This document shows positions 43,437 through 55,136 of a DNA stretch of 60,000 nt, piece after piece. A program made the position numbers and the translations under genes. The notes under the pieces were generated by a model. The model searched no databases, was not told the origin of the DNA, and saw only the letters and a program-made list of their open reading frames with translations. The stretch is from NCBI RefSeq assembly GCF_030272615.1, contig NC_081415.1, positions 376,357,392-376,417,391 of the forward strand. Reading direction: 5' to 3'. Each line of letters starts with the position of its first letter. Position 1 is the first letter of the stretch. This stretch comes from Cryptomeria japonica. Taxonomy: Eukaryota; Streptophyta; Pinopsida; Cupressales; Cupressaceae.

Positions 43437-44813
43437 TTAATAGCATCAAGATTTATGTTGATAAAGTAGAGGAAAATTTATGCAAATAGCTAGATGGATT
43501 GTACATGTTAGGAAATAGTCTTAGGCTTCTTAACAAGAAAGTTACTATTGTTGCCAAGCCAGCCTATGATGAACACATGAAAGGTTGCAGTGAGTTTCTC
43601 TTAAACGACAAATAACTGCTACAAGAACATCCCCAACTTCTCATGATAGGTTTGTCCCCATAAACTAGTATCCACATCAACAAGTTCAGCTTCAACAACT
43701 TTTTGATCTAGCAAGGCATATAACAAGCATTACACATTAGCACAACCCGCCAATGAGTCAAATGAAGCATAAATTTTGAGAAGAAATAGTTATATTTGTG
43801 ATTCCGTCAAGAGTGAAAATATATTTTGTCTTGTATGAAAATGTAAAGGTACTCAAGAATATTCTTATATAGGCTAATCAAATTTCACAAATGTAAGCAA
43901 ATGATCTGAAGCTTGTTTTGTTCCCTTCATTTCTATAAAAGCATATTCAAGATCATTTGCAAGGGGTTTTCGAATTTCAAATTTTCTAATTGGGTGGGTA
44001 GATAGAAATTTCTTATCTGAGTAATAGAATGTTAGCTTTTTTTAATATATGAGCTATTTCATGGAATGTACCAATTACTTCTGAAAATCAATAAAGATTA
44101 CTTCAAATTGTCTCCTATATGTGATTCCTTATTTTGTATGAATGGTTTCTATTAAGAATAGGAACATTTGACTTTGAGATTTGTATTGTGGATGTAGAAT
44201 ATGCTTACAAGTTCTCTTCAAGGGAGGGATTAAATTCTATAGATATATTTCAGCGAATTGGGATGTGCCGTAGTGATAAGAAAAATTTGAGGTGATTTGT
44301 AGTCTAGCATTTGTCTCACGCATAAATGTTCAAGGTTTGGTAATTAAGTCTTGAAATTTCCATGGATATGTTAAGATTCATTGCATTCTAACTCTTTTGC
44401 TTGAATTAGGAATTGATCTTTAAGAATTAAAATGAATCTCAAACACCACCTAGAACATTGTTGATCACTTTTCCCTTTTTGTTTATAGGATTAGGTTTAG
44501 GTTTAAAAATCACTCTCAATTGTGATAAATAATGATAAATAACCAAGGATTTAACCAATTCAAGGTCATATATGGGCACATCTGGTTAGAATTCATTAAG
44601 AGTTATATACATTTTAGCAATATTTGTCAATGTTCGTGCAAATTCATTAAATATTGCAAAGGGTCACCCCCCTAAGTCCTATAGAGCCTGAAGGGCAGGA
44701 GATCCTTCAACATTTTATTTGAAGTCCTATTCATTAGCCAATGATATAAATATCCATTGACTGAATTAGGTTGATTCATTAGAAATTCTTAGGCAATCAG
44801 TTGGAAACAACAA
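43437..44813 (+). repeat. U-2 conserved 3' block
   Basis: The non-coding end of U-2. From 43870 it is clearly conserved with U-1 13820-14766, including TATAAAAG at 43934, GCAAGGGGTTTTCGAATTTC and GCAAAGGGTCACCC at about 44658. Confidence 0.55.
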
Positions 44814-45474
44814 CAAAACTAACACATGATCTTTAGCTCTTAATTTAATTTCATTTATCCAATTACTAGTCTTATTTTCTTATGACAATATAAAATGTTT
44901 GGCATTAAGAAAATGGCAATGATTTTTTAAATAGAAGGATTGCCTTGATCTTTAGAATTGTAGATATGAAAAAAATGAATTTGTAAATTCATTATTTGAA
45001 AAAGCTACTAATTTAAAATATTAGTGAATAGTATATGTATATGGCATACCAAAATAGAGCTTGTCACCTTAAGAATCTCTACTGATAATTTTTAATAAAT
45101 AGAGCCTTTTCATTTCAAACTTAATTATATCATATTTAATTTTAGACCTCTTGATTCCATATCTAATTTCAACTAATCATGTAATGGCATTGGTATTGTA
45201 ACATCATTTAATCCTAAGATAACAATATCAATTATCTAAGCCAATTATGAATATCAAAATACAACATGACATGATAGAAGTATACCATACATTTTATTTA
45301 GCATTTCCTATAGTATTGCTTTGTTTCAAGAGATTGTACCAAGACCCATTATTATTTAGTGGGGGGATGACAATCACATTACATTGTCATTTTGAAAATA
45401 GTTCAATACATTAAGAAAATAATAATTATTTTCATGGCTATACGTTAGACCATTGTTGTCACTCATTCTAATGA
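44814..45474. other. AT-rich stretch, no gene seen
   Basis: No protein-like frame. A short match (TTTAGCTCTTAATTTA) near 44830 also occurs near 16092, left of the sequence flanking U-2; it could be chance. Confidence 0.4.
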
Positions 45475-46060
45475 CACAACCATTGCCTCTCATTACAACC
45501 ACAACTATCCTCCCACCACCATCATTGATAATATAATCATTGTAGTTGCTACCATCTCTTTCACCACTACCATTAGTACCGCTACATCCACCAACACCAT
45601 CACTATGCCCCCTAATGTCATTACATCATCACCATCACAAACACTACCACTCTCCCTACTATAATTGCAACCACCATTACTGAAACCCCTTAATGTTGCT
45701 AATGCCACAACCATTTCTTCTCATTACAACCACAACTATCCTCCATATGATACCCCCTCCCACTACGATCATCAATAATATCATCATTGTAGTTTCTACC
45801 AACTCTTGCACCACTACCATTAGTACCACTACATCCACTGCCACCATCACTATGCCCCCTAATGTCATCACCATCGCAAACACTACCACTCTCCCTACAA
45901 TAATTGCAACCAGCATTACTACAACCACTTATACAATGCTAATGCCACAACCATTGCCTCTCATTACAACCACGACTATCCTCCATACGATACCTCCTCC
46001 CACCACCATCATCGATAATGTCCTCATTATAGTTTCTACCATCTCTTGCACCACTACAAT
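45475..46060. repeat. Tandem repeat, ~235-bp unit, 2.5 copies
   Basis: Units start CACAACCATT at 45475, 45706 and 45946 (spacing 231 and 240). Each contains CTCATTACAACCAC, CACCACTAC and, in the two complete units, TATGCCCCCTAATGTCAT. They are rich in ACC/ATC triplets, which gives long Thr-rich or Val-rich open frames that are not genes. The third unit is cut by the Tat-2 LTR at 46061. Confidence 0.85.
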
Positions 46061-47074
46061 TGTATACACCTAAAAATAGTCTGAAGATAGTTAATTAAAT
46101 ACACAGTTATTTGATTAATTCCCCTTCCCAATTAATTGAATTCACAAGCAATTTAATTAATTTCTCTATTCATCTACTAGTAAATAAATCTGCATGATTT
46201 ATTTATATAGTTCATTTCATATCCCCCTTTGATTAATTAATTCTAAATTAATTAATGTCCCCCCATATAAATCAATTCTTCTAATCCCTAATTAAGATTA
46301 ACAAACTCAAGTTTGTTGAAATTAATTATCATTTTTCCAATTATTTGAATTTCTAAATTCAAATGAGTGCATGGCTTCTAACTTTTAACCACCTAACCTA
46401 ACCCATTCCATCTAACCCTATCATATCTTTCACATCCTAACCTCCTATGGTATGGATATTCTCCCATTGAGACACATGGCACTTTTGCCACGTGTCTCCT
46501 CCCTTGGACACTTTCCCTCTCATGAGAAAGGCTCCTTGACACTTGTCACCACAAAGATGACAAGTGTCATTTCCTCCAACCTCTTCTCCAACTTCCTCAA
46601 TATTGGCCCTTGATATCTTCAGATCAGATCTGGACCATTGATTCCTGCCACCTCACCTTTGGCCTTGGAATTCCTATAAATATCCCCCATTTTGGAGAAA
46701 TAAGGATCCTTTGCATTCATAATCTTAGCATCATTACTATAGGAAATTTGCATATCAATTATCAAGTATTTAGCTTTTGGATTAATCATAGCATGTTAAT
46801 CTAGTTTCTTAAGTCATGCATTTTATATCATCTCCATAGTCAATCATGATCAAATAGCTACTCAACTCTTGAGTTTCCACTTTGGAGGTCATTTCTCTGC
46901 TGAGAGCCAATAAATCCAACACCTTCAAGGTCCTCAAGAATAGAGGAAAATGGGACATTCCAAGGAAGGCTATGGTTTGCATTTTTAATCTAGTTTTCAA
47001 TTAAGCTTTTCAATTACATTTTATTGTCTCATTATATGTGTATGCCTTCTATATACCACATTTTTAGCATCACA
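46061..47074 (+). repeat. Tat-2 5' LTR
   Basis: It starts TGTATACACC inside the tandem repeat and ends AGCATCACA just before the primer site. TATAAATA is at 46675-46682. The 3' LTR is not in the window, so the start is inferred from the TG end and the break in the tandem repeat. Confidence 0.75.
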
Positions 47075-47079
47075 TTAAT

Positions 47080-47097
47080 TGGCACCCACCGTGGGGC
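47080..47097 (+). other. Tat-2 primer-binding site
   Basis: TGGCACCCACCGTGGGGC, five bases after the LTR end. Closely similar primer sites (TGGCGCCCACCGTGGGGC) are familiar from Tat elements of other plants. Confidence 0.8.
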
Positions 47098-47217
47098 TCA
47101 ACCCCTTTGATATTTAACAAGTTTTCTTGCAAGAAATTTCATTGACATGTTGATTAGCTCTGTCAGAGTGCAGATTAGATCTCTTAGGCTCCCGAATCAC
47201 TTTCTTGGTCTCTATTG

Positions 47218-47513
47218 TGGCATTTCGACACCTCAAATGGTGTTTTTGGGAGACTTCTCAACTTTGCTTTCATATTTTTCTATACTTTAGTGCTTTCAAT
47301 CTGTAATTTAGCATTTTTGGTATGTATTGTGGCATTTTTGGCACATTTGTCAGTGTTTTTAGTCTATTTGACAACGTTTCTGGTGTACAGAACAACATTT
47401 CTGGTGTGCAGAGCAACATTTCTGGTGTGCAGAGTAGCATTTTGGGTCCATTTGGTAGCGTTCTTGGCATATATGATGGTGTTCTTGGTCAATTTGATGG
47501 CACTTTTTAGTTT
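47218..47513 (+). repeat. Tat-2 leader array A, ~21-bp units
   Basis: Units follow a core of AGCATTTYTGGT-type sequence, with nearly identical ones at 47394-47435 (AACATTTCTGGTGTGCAGAG). The 21-bp period makes a heptad-like open frame at 47215-47586, which I read as a by-product. Confidence 0.8.
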
Positions 47514-48599
47514 TTTATTGATTTTGCAAATATTGTATGTTCCATTCCTCATTTCTACTTCTGGACTGTCATGTTCCCGAACCTAATTTGTAGATTGTTG
47601 GTTTTGCAGGTGCTTATTTCACTGTGAAAGACCAGAGTCATAAACTATTTTTCCATCAAAGAATGCAATATAAACAACTAACTTTGTTTGCAACCACAGG
47701 ATTTTGCACTTATTTTTGATAAATTAGGCACACAGACTAATTACAATGGAAATGAACAAACATGCCTTATATGTTTTGGTTATAGGAAAGTATGCTCTCA
47801 CCTTTCTTAGGTGATCAGAAAGCCAGACTCATCCTTTGCTTTCAAATAGTGCATATCTTTAGCGGGCCTGCCCTCCCAAGGAGCTAATAACTCTAAGCCA
47901 TTAAGGTCGGTGAGAGGGGAACGACCCAAGTGGGAATGACTAATGCCAAGTACTCCAACCCACTATAAAATAAATGTGATTTGATGAAAATCAAGTCAAC
48001 AATAGTGCTCGAGAATAGCTCTCCTTTGCACCTTCAGGTATATCAAACCTTGGTTTTCAAGGTTGGGAGATCTCTTAATTGAGTTTATACCCCGATGCAC
48101 CGAACAGATCCCTTACTAGTTCTAATTAAATTAGAAGCTACCCGGTTTACCTCCAAACATTATTAAATTCTTAGTTCATGGAGGGGGAATAATTTCTCCT
48201 TAAGATACTCATGATATGTCCCTTTTGAGCATATGTGCAAACTCCCCTTTTGAGACCTTATTGCTAGGCTCATAATGGGACTCCACTAGCTCTGGCAAGG
48301 CAAAAAAATGGGCACCCTTTAAGAGGTGACAAGGATGTGTGAGCTGACAGGGTACCAAGTTGTGGGCTAAGAACTAATAATGAAGCCAATCTCCTTAGGA
48401 TAGACTGATTGATGTGTTTTCAATTGTTCAAAACCTATGAAAAATTGGGCTTTCTTTAAAGCTTCTTGAACATACACTTTATGTGTCCTTTGGGACAAAA
48501 ATACAATTTGATTTCTGTGTTTGTAAGTCAAGTCAAGATCTCATCCATTGAAATACAACAAACATTGAAAACTCAAACTTCAAATTGTCAAATTCACAA
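47514..48599 (+). other. Tat-2 leader, non-coding
   Basis: TTGGTTTTGCAGGTGC near 47600 resembles a 3' splice site and lies about 90 bp past array A, as the TTCTTGCAGG pair does in Tat-1. Blocks with GGGAATGACTAATG ... CCACTATAAAAT (47931-47970) and AGTTGTGGGCTAAGAACTAA ... CCTTAGGATAG (48358-48404) are shared with Tat-1. No gene is seen. Confidence 0.55.
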
Positions 48600-49480
48600 G
48601 TTTCATAGCAGATTAGCTCTTTCAGTCCAAACAGTCGCACCTACGGTCCAAACAATCGCATTCCTAGTCCAAACATTAGCTCTTTTGGTCCAAAAATTAG
48701 CTCTGTCAGTCCAAACGATCACATTCATGGTCCAAACATTAGCTCTCTTGATCCAAACAATAGCTTTGTCAGTCCAAACAATCGCACCTATGGTCCAAAC
48801 AGTAGCTTTGTCGGTCCAAACAGTCGCACCTATGGTCCAAACAGTCGCATTTTCAGTCCAAACATCAGCTCTCTTGGTATGAATGTTAAATTTCTCATAT
48901 TTCAACATTAACTCTCCAAGATTGAGCACATTAGAGTTCTTGGTCTAAACAGCAGAGTTCCTAGTCTAAACAGCAGAGTTCCTGGTCTAAACAACAAATT
49001 TCTTAGTCTAAACAGTAGCTCACTTAGTCTAAAGGTCAACTCCCTTGGTCTAATCAATAACTCTTGTGAGTTGAATGTCAAATTGCTCATGTTGCAACAT
49101 TAGTTCTCCTAGTTTGTACTTGTTAGGTCTAAATATCCGTTCTCTAAGTCTGAAAATCACAAAGTTGGGTCAAAATTGCAATCTCCTAAGTTCAAACACT
49201 TAATTAGCTAAGTCTACACATCATTATTTTGAACTTTAGAGTCACTGCATAATAGCATTCCTAGTCTATTGCTTAGCGCTTCTGGTCTATTTCTCAACAT
49301 TCCTGGTCTATTGCTCAATAGTTTTGGTAAGTTTGTCAGTGTTTATAGTCTATTGCTCAGCATTTTTGGTCTATTTATCAACGTTTTTGGTAAGTATAGC
49401 AGCGTTTCTGGTAAGTTTGTCAGTGTTTCTGGTTAGTATAGTAGAGTTCCTGGTCATTTTGTCAGCATTTCTGGTAAACT
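48600..49480 (+). repeat. Tat-2 leader arrays B and C, 21-bp units
   Basis: Array B (48608-48870) has units of TAGCTCTTTYAGTCCAAACA and TCGCACCTATGGTCCAAACA. 48936-49060 continues with AGAGTTCCTGGTCTAAACAG. Array C (49252-49478) has AGCGCTTCTGGTCTATTTCTC-type units, then TTCTGGTAAGTTTGTCAG. Most spacings are exactly 21 bp. The open frames with heptad VQT or FLV repeats arise from the period. Confidence 0.85.
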
Positions 49481-50079
49481 ACATCGAAATCAAAAAACAA
49501 AAACAACCCATTTCTCAGACAGTCAAACATAGAGACTAGGTCATCTTCTTGGGTCATTCAATCAGGTTATCTTCTGTCAAAATAGATTCAAGAGAAAGAC
49601 ACACTAAGGTTCTCAGGTATTCACCTCAAACAAGTTTAAATATCTAACACCTTAAAGCACAAAATCACATTTTCTTTGATAAATTGATCATTCAAACATA
49701 GTTTCTCATCAGGATCTATCATCCTTTATCACGAAACTACAACTCTTGATTAGAATAACCTCATTCTTTATCATAGGATATATCATTCTTATTGAACTTG
49801 GTCATATAAAAAATCACAAAATCTGCACTCCAAAACTAAGATTGAAAAACTTGCCAACACACAAATACTTGAAAAGATCATTTCCCCAACAATTGATCAC
49901 TTATTGCAACACATTACTTAATATTTAAATCTCATAAAGCATTCAAAACACCTATATGCTCGTTCTAACCAGGGCTTAGAGACGAAATATTGCAGAAATA
50001 GAAATAGAAAAGTTTGAAATAACTGAAGACTATAGAAACATGGAACACGAAGATGAAATACAAGTTGAAGAGGAATAAC

Positions 50080-51720
50080 AGAACAACATGTCAGAGACAT
50101 CAAAAAAGATCCTCAATTCGATAAATTTATGCAAAAAATATTGGAGGGAGAAAAAGAAAAATATTTCCTAATGTTAGCAAAATGTGGTGCTAAACTCCCC
50201 CAAGGTTTTGATGTGAACAAATTGAAACAAAAGAGAAGTGACCCCCCCTTAATAACGAACAATACGAGGATATTTTTGGTCTCAAACTCAATGACACGTC
50301 AATTCCTAGTAACACCAGAACCAATGAGGAAACTTACATTCCCAAAAGGGATGAAGTAGAAATTCTAAATAATGTTCAATCCAATGAGGATACAAGAAGG
50401 GGTAGAGATGATACAAGAAGAGATCAAGATCCTCCTAGAATGAAAAATCATGGTTATACAAGAACAAATCATGTTGATAATCCTATCACAACTCTTGCAC
50501 AACAAATACAAACACTGCAAACACAAATTCAAGATATGTAGAGAGGAAATGTTAGAAAATACTCACTTCAAGAAATATGTCCTTATCCATTCGACATGAA
50601 TCTAAACATGAGACCATTTCCAATAGGTTTTGAAACTCCTAGATACAAAAAATATGATGGAAGCACTGACCCCCAAGATCTTATACAAGAATTTTGCACA
50701 ATGAGTATGGAGTTTGCACATGAGGATACCTACTTGATGAGATTATTTCCAAAAAGCTTAACTGGACTAGCTATGGAATGGTTCTCCAAACTTACACCTG
50801 GAATCAGATCATTCTCAGAATTGGTGGATAAGTTTGTTTCACAATCCTCTTACAACATACAACATGAAGTAACACTGCTAGACCTATGTAATGCCAAACA
50901 AAAGAGTGGAGAACCTTTCATGACATTTTTATAGAGATGGAGACAGATAGCTTCACGATATCCTCGTGCAATGCCAGAGTATGAAAAAATGGACATATTC
51001 ATCGACAACCTAAATGATCAAATGATCTATCATCTAAAAATGCAAGGACATCAAAGTTTTGGAAAGATGATTGATAATGGAATCAGAATGGAGGAAGCCA
51101 TGATAAAGAGGGGTGAGTTGAAAATATACAAAGGAGTTCACCCTTCTAACAACACTAACAACAACAGTCACAATGATAAGCCAAATTTTTGGAATAGAAA
51201 TCATAATGTCATCAATGATGGGATAGTGGATCACAAAAATGTGAAACCAAAGCAACTAGTTTTTAATTTATCGAATCACTCAGCAGCGGCTCAACGAAAC
51301 AACAATCACCAAAAAGCAACTATCAAAAATTTCTTTCGAAGGCAATTTACAAACATTGGTGAACCCCTTGGATCCACATTAAAAATGCTTATCGCAAACA
51401 AATTGATTACTTTAATAGAAGAAAGAAACTTTGAACCCAAGGTAAAACCTGCTTGGTGGAATGACAACCATTATTGTGATTTCCATCAAAACAAAGGACA
51501 TCAAACATATGCTTGTCAATGATTAAAACATGTCATCCAAGATTTGATTGATAATGGAGTAATAACTATGGATGGACATACAACAAACAAATCTCACATA
51601 GTTTTCAAAAATCCACTTCCTAACTATGAGAAGGGTGAATCATCAATAGGGTAGAATGGTAAAGGTAAAGCAAATGTAAACTATGCTCATGCATATGACA
51701 ATGTGGTAAATGTGATCATG
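50080..51720 (+). pseudogene. gag: Tat-2 gag
   Basis: The N-terminal domain DPQFDKFMQKIL ... GAKLPQGFDVNKL matches Tat-1. A linker at 50230-50570 carries frame changes and stops. The core at 50596-51522 has GFETPRYKKYDGSTDPQD, AHEDTYLMRLFPKSLTG, MEWFSKLTPGIRSFSELV and LDLCNAKQKSGEPF, with one TAG at 50932. The nucleocapsid knuckle CDFHQNKGHQTYAC is at 51476-51517. It is better preserved than Tat-1 gag. The exact start is uncertain. Confidence 0.9.
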
Positions 51721-51769
51721 GTTAAAGAGCAACAACATAAAGAACCCACTCATGTCATCACATGAAGAA

Positions 51770-52470
51770 AAGCCAAATTAGTTTTGTTGGCTCCTACAAA
51801 AAACACATCATCCACTACAAAACAATACAATCTACTGGATCAATTACAGAAAACACCTGCACAAATATCCATCTTAGAATTTTTAAAGATTTCAACTGCA
51901 CACAATGAAGTTCTAGAAAGAGCATTAATCGATACAACAGTATCCAAAGATCTTGATATAAATCAATTCCAAACCATGGTGGGACACCTCACAATGCCTC
52001 ACTGCTTATCATTCACCAAAGAAGACGACATGTCCTTGCAACATCACCATAACTCTCCCTTTCATATTGAAGTCCTCATTCACAAGATGCATGTTAAACA
52101 TGTCCTAATAGATGGTGGAGCTGGTTTAAATATTTTCTCATTGAGTCTTGTCCGTGCTCTAGGTTATTCAGAAGATGCAGTTGATCCCCCAAAAAAGATC
52201 ACCATCAAAGCATATGATGAAGAAGAATGTTCCTCTAAAGGAATTGTGATATTACCCATCAGAGTGGGACCTTTGCAGAAAGACATAGCATGCCAAGTTC
52301 TAGACTTGGACTTATCATACAACATACTCCTAGGAAGACCCTGGATACATGACATATAAGTTGTTCCATCCACATATCATCAGTGCCTAAATTTTCTCTA
52401 CAACGGGCAGGAAATCTCAATCTCGACAGATTCAAATCCATTTTAGTATTGTAGAAATCTCAAACCAGCT
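51770..52470 (+). pseudogene. Tat-2 protease
   Basis: A retropepsin-like domain, open from 51784 to 52359. The active site is LIDGGAGLNIFSL (DGG at 52111-52119). KITIKAYDEEECSSKG and NILLGRPWIHDI follow, then a TAA and PSTYHQCLNFLYNGQ. An N-terminal lead (LLDQLQKTPAQISILEFLKI) is also present in Tat-1 as KQLDKMPTLISILELL. Confidence 0.88.
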
Positions 52471-52559
52471 CAAGAAGTCATTGTTCCTCATAACAAGGAG
52501 GCATCATATTCAAATACACAAACTAAAGAAAAATCATTTGCCTCAATTTTGTCAAGTAT

Positions 52560-53076
52560 GGAAAAACAAATGCAGCTAAGAGATTGAGGGAACGAAGAAT
52601 ATTCAATATCCCAATTACCACTTTGTCCTAAATCCTATGGAAAACCATCAAACTCTAAAGAACAACCAATTGTGAAATATTTTCCAATATTTGATGGAGC
52701 ATTCATTAGTGCTAGAACCTTATCAGAGGAAATAAAAGACAAAGATGTGCTATAGTGGCTATACAAGGATGACGAAGTCCAACAAATGATCAACAATGTC
52801 AGAATACCCACTAAAAAGTATGGAAAAGGGTTTAACATTCTTCAAAAAATGGGATACAGTGGAACATGTCCAGTATGAAAATGATAAGAAGGTATCTTAG
52901 AACCTATCCAACCTCATACTCAGCAGGCTACAAACAAAACAAGGTTAGGGTACAGACAAGTTACTCTACCAAAGAACACATCCTCTAACCAGCACCAAGA
53001 GGAAAATGAAAACAAACAAGAACAATGTGCAAATGAAAGGGAAGAAGCATCTGCCAAGCAATAAGCACAAACAAAC
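52560..53076 (+). pseudogene. Tat-2 spacer with G-patch-like motif
   Basis: KYGKGFNILQKMGYSG at about 52815-52862 is the counterpart of the Tat-1 motif. A Gln/Asn/Glu-rich part runs into the triplicated segment. Stops occur near 52753, 52876 and 53061. Confidence 0.7.
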
Positions 53077-54105
53077 ATGAAATGGAAAAAGAAGCAATCC
53101 TCAAATCAACAAGAGAAACAAACCAATGATACCTCCCAAGCAATATTAACTCTCAATCAAAACAAGCATGAACCTAGTACTAATCAAGGAGAGTTGATAG
53201 AAAAGTTGACAGTACTCAATCTCAATCCAAAAGAAGTTGAATATGCAAGAAGAAAAGATATAGCAAGAAAAATAGAAGAAACACATTAGAAGCTATATGA
53301 ACAAATTTGTAGATTGCAAGCTACAAGTGAGACAGATTCTGATGAATGGGAATGGGATTCCTATCATTCTGAAAATGAGTTGAAGAAAATTGCTTTGAAG
53401 AAGATGTAGGAGTCGATGTAGTTCACACGTATGGAGGACAAATGTTAGGAACTAGTTCACTTGAATTAGAATCACATTCGGCTAACTTGGACTTAATCGA
53501 GGACGATCAAGAACTTCTTATGTGAGGTCATTTTGATGAGGGTATCATTCTAGACATTGACATACATATCAAAACCTTTGATAGCCCAATCATGACCCTA
53601 AATACTCTTGAAACATCTCAACCTGATGACCCCCTACCTCTAATCCACCCCAAACTTATTGATTAGGAAAATGAAGGACATACTACCATTGATACCTTTC
53701 TGAATGACCATGCCATATCTGTATATCTTAATGCAATCAAACCCGCAACAAATTTCACTAGGAATTTCAGCAATGCATCTTCCAATCAAGTGGGTGCCAA
53801 ATCTCCTAGTCGCAAAAAGGAAAATAAAGAAAATAATATCAGGTCTAATGCTGAAAACCATTGCTTGGCAACATTAGATTAGGAAAAAGTTAAAAGAAAG
53901 GATGTATCTAATGGTGAAAACCTCCTCGAGGCACCAGAAGATGGGAGATTTGACACTTTACCTGAGTACTATCAAGAAAGGTCATCAAATTTGATCTAAC
54001 TAATAGAGGCAATTAACATTGGGACAACAGAGCAACCAAAGATCCTACATCCAACAACTTCTCTGTTAGAAGAAGAAAGGAAATAGTATATGGAATTCTT
54101 CAAAC
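53077..54105 (+). repeat. Spacer tandem copy 1 of 3 (1029 bp)
   Basis: From ATGAAATGG to TTCTTCAAAC. It encodes KQSSNQQEKQTND, LIEKLTVLNLNPKEVEYARR, the shared acidic motif DSDEWEWDS at 53337-53363, and GENLLEAPEDGRFDTLPEYY leading to RT. It has its own TAG (ACACATTAGAAG, 53287) and a frameshift at the DEWEWDS tail, and shares stops such as ATTGATTAGGAA with the other copies. Confidence 0.92.
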
Positions 54106-55136
54106 ATGAAATGGCAAAAGAAGCAATCCTCAAACCAACAAGAGAAATAACCCAATGATACCTCCCAAGTAGCATTAACTCTCAATCAAAACAAGCATGA
54201 ACCTAGTACTAATCAAGGAGAGTTGATAGAAAAGTTGACAGTACTCAATCTCAGTCCAAAAGAAGTTGAATATGAAAGAAGAAAAGATATAGCAAGAAAA
54301 ATAGAAGAAACACATCAGAAGCTATATGAACAAATTTGTAGATTGCAAGCTATAAGTGAGACAGATTCTGATGAATGGGAATGGGATTCCTATCATTCTG
54401 AAGAATCAGCTGAAGAAAACTACTTTGAAGAAGATGTAGGAGTCGATGTAGTTTACATGTATGGAGGACAAATGTTAGGAACTAGTTCACTTGAACTAGA
54501 ATCACATTTGGCTAACTTGGACTTAATCGAGGATGATTAAGAACTTCTTGTGTGAGGTCATTCTGATGAGGGTATCATTCTAGACATTGACATACATATC
54601 AAAACCTTTGATAGCTCAATCATGACCCTAAATACTCTTGAAACTTCTCAACCTGATGACCCCCTACCTCTAATCCACCCCAAACTTATTGATTAGGAAA
54701 ATGAAGGACATGCTGCCATTGATACCTTTCTGAATGACCATGCCATATCCATATATCTTAATGCAATCGAACCCGCAACAAATTTCACCAGGAATTTCAG
54801 CAATGCATCTTCCAGTCAAGTGGGTGCCAAATCTCCTAGTCACAAAAAGGAAAATAAAGAAAACAATATCAGGTCTAACACTGAAAAACCATTGCCTGGC
54901 AACACTAGATTAGGAAAAAGTAAAAAGAAAGGACGCATCTAACGGTGAAAACCTCCTTGAGGCACCAGAAGATGGGAGATTTGACACTTTACCTGAGTAC
55001 TATCAAGAAAGATCATCAAATTTGATCGAATCAACAGAGGCAATTAACATTGGGACAACAGAGCAACCAAAGATCCTACATCCAGCAACTTCTCTGTTAG
55101 AAGAAGAAAGGAAATAGTATATGGAATTCTTCAAAC
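54106..55136 (+). repeat. Spacer tandem copy 2 of 3 (1031 bp)
   Basis: Nearly identical to copy 1. It shares with copy 3 the TAA in GAGGAYGATTAAGAAC, where copy 1 has GATCAA, so copies 2 and 3 are sisters. It ends at the same point, joined straight to copy 3. Confidence 0.92.

Larger units (their letters stand above)
39300..44813 (+). mobile_element. U-2: second copy of the unrecognised family
   Basis: It is homologous to U-1 (9465-14766) in order and orientation. Shared blocks are the 5' block AATCAAACAGTGAGT at 39302, the degenerate frame, TATAAAAG at 43934-43941, and the non-coding 3' part ending GCAATCAGTTGGAAACAACA near 44813. It is interrupted by a copia-type solo LTR at 40291-41186. 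The ends are not defined. Confidence 0.6.

Noticed and set aside
45505-46073. Thr-rich (plus) and Val-rich (minus) open frames
   Set aside because: They are products of the ACC/ATC-rich 235-bp tandem repeat, and both strands are open.
48466-48882. Open frame with heptad VQT repeats
   Set aside because: The 21-bp repeat period keeps several frames open on both strands. It lies in the Tat-2 leader and lacks any other protein feature. The same applies to 47215-47586 and 49324-49539.
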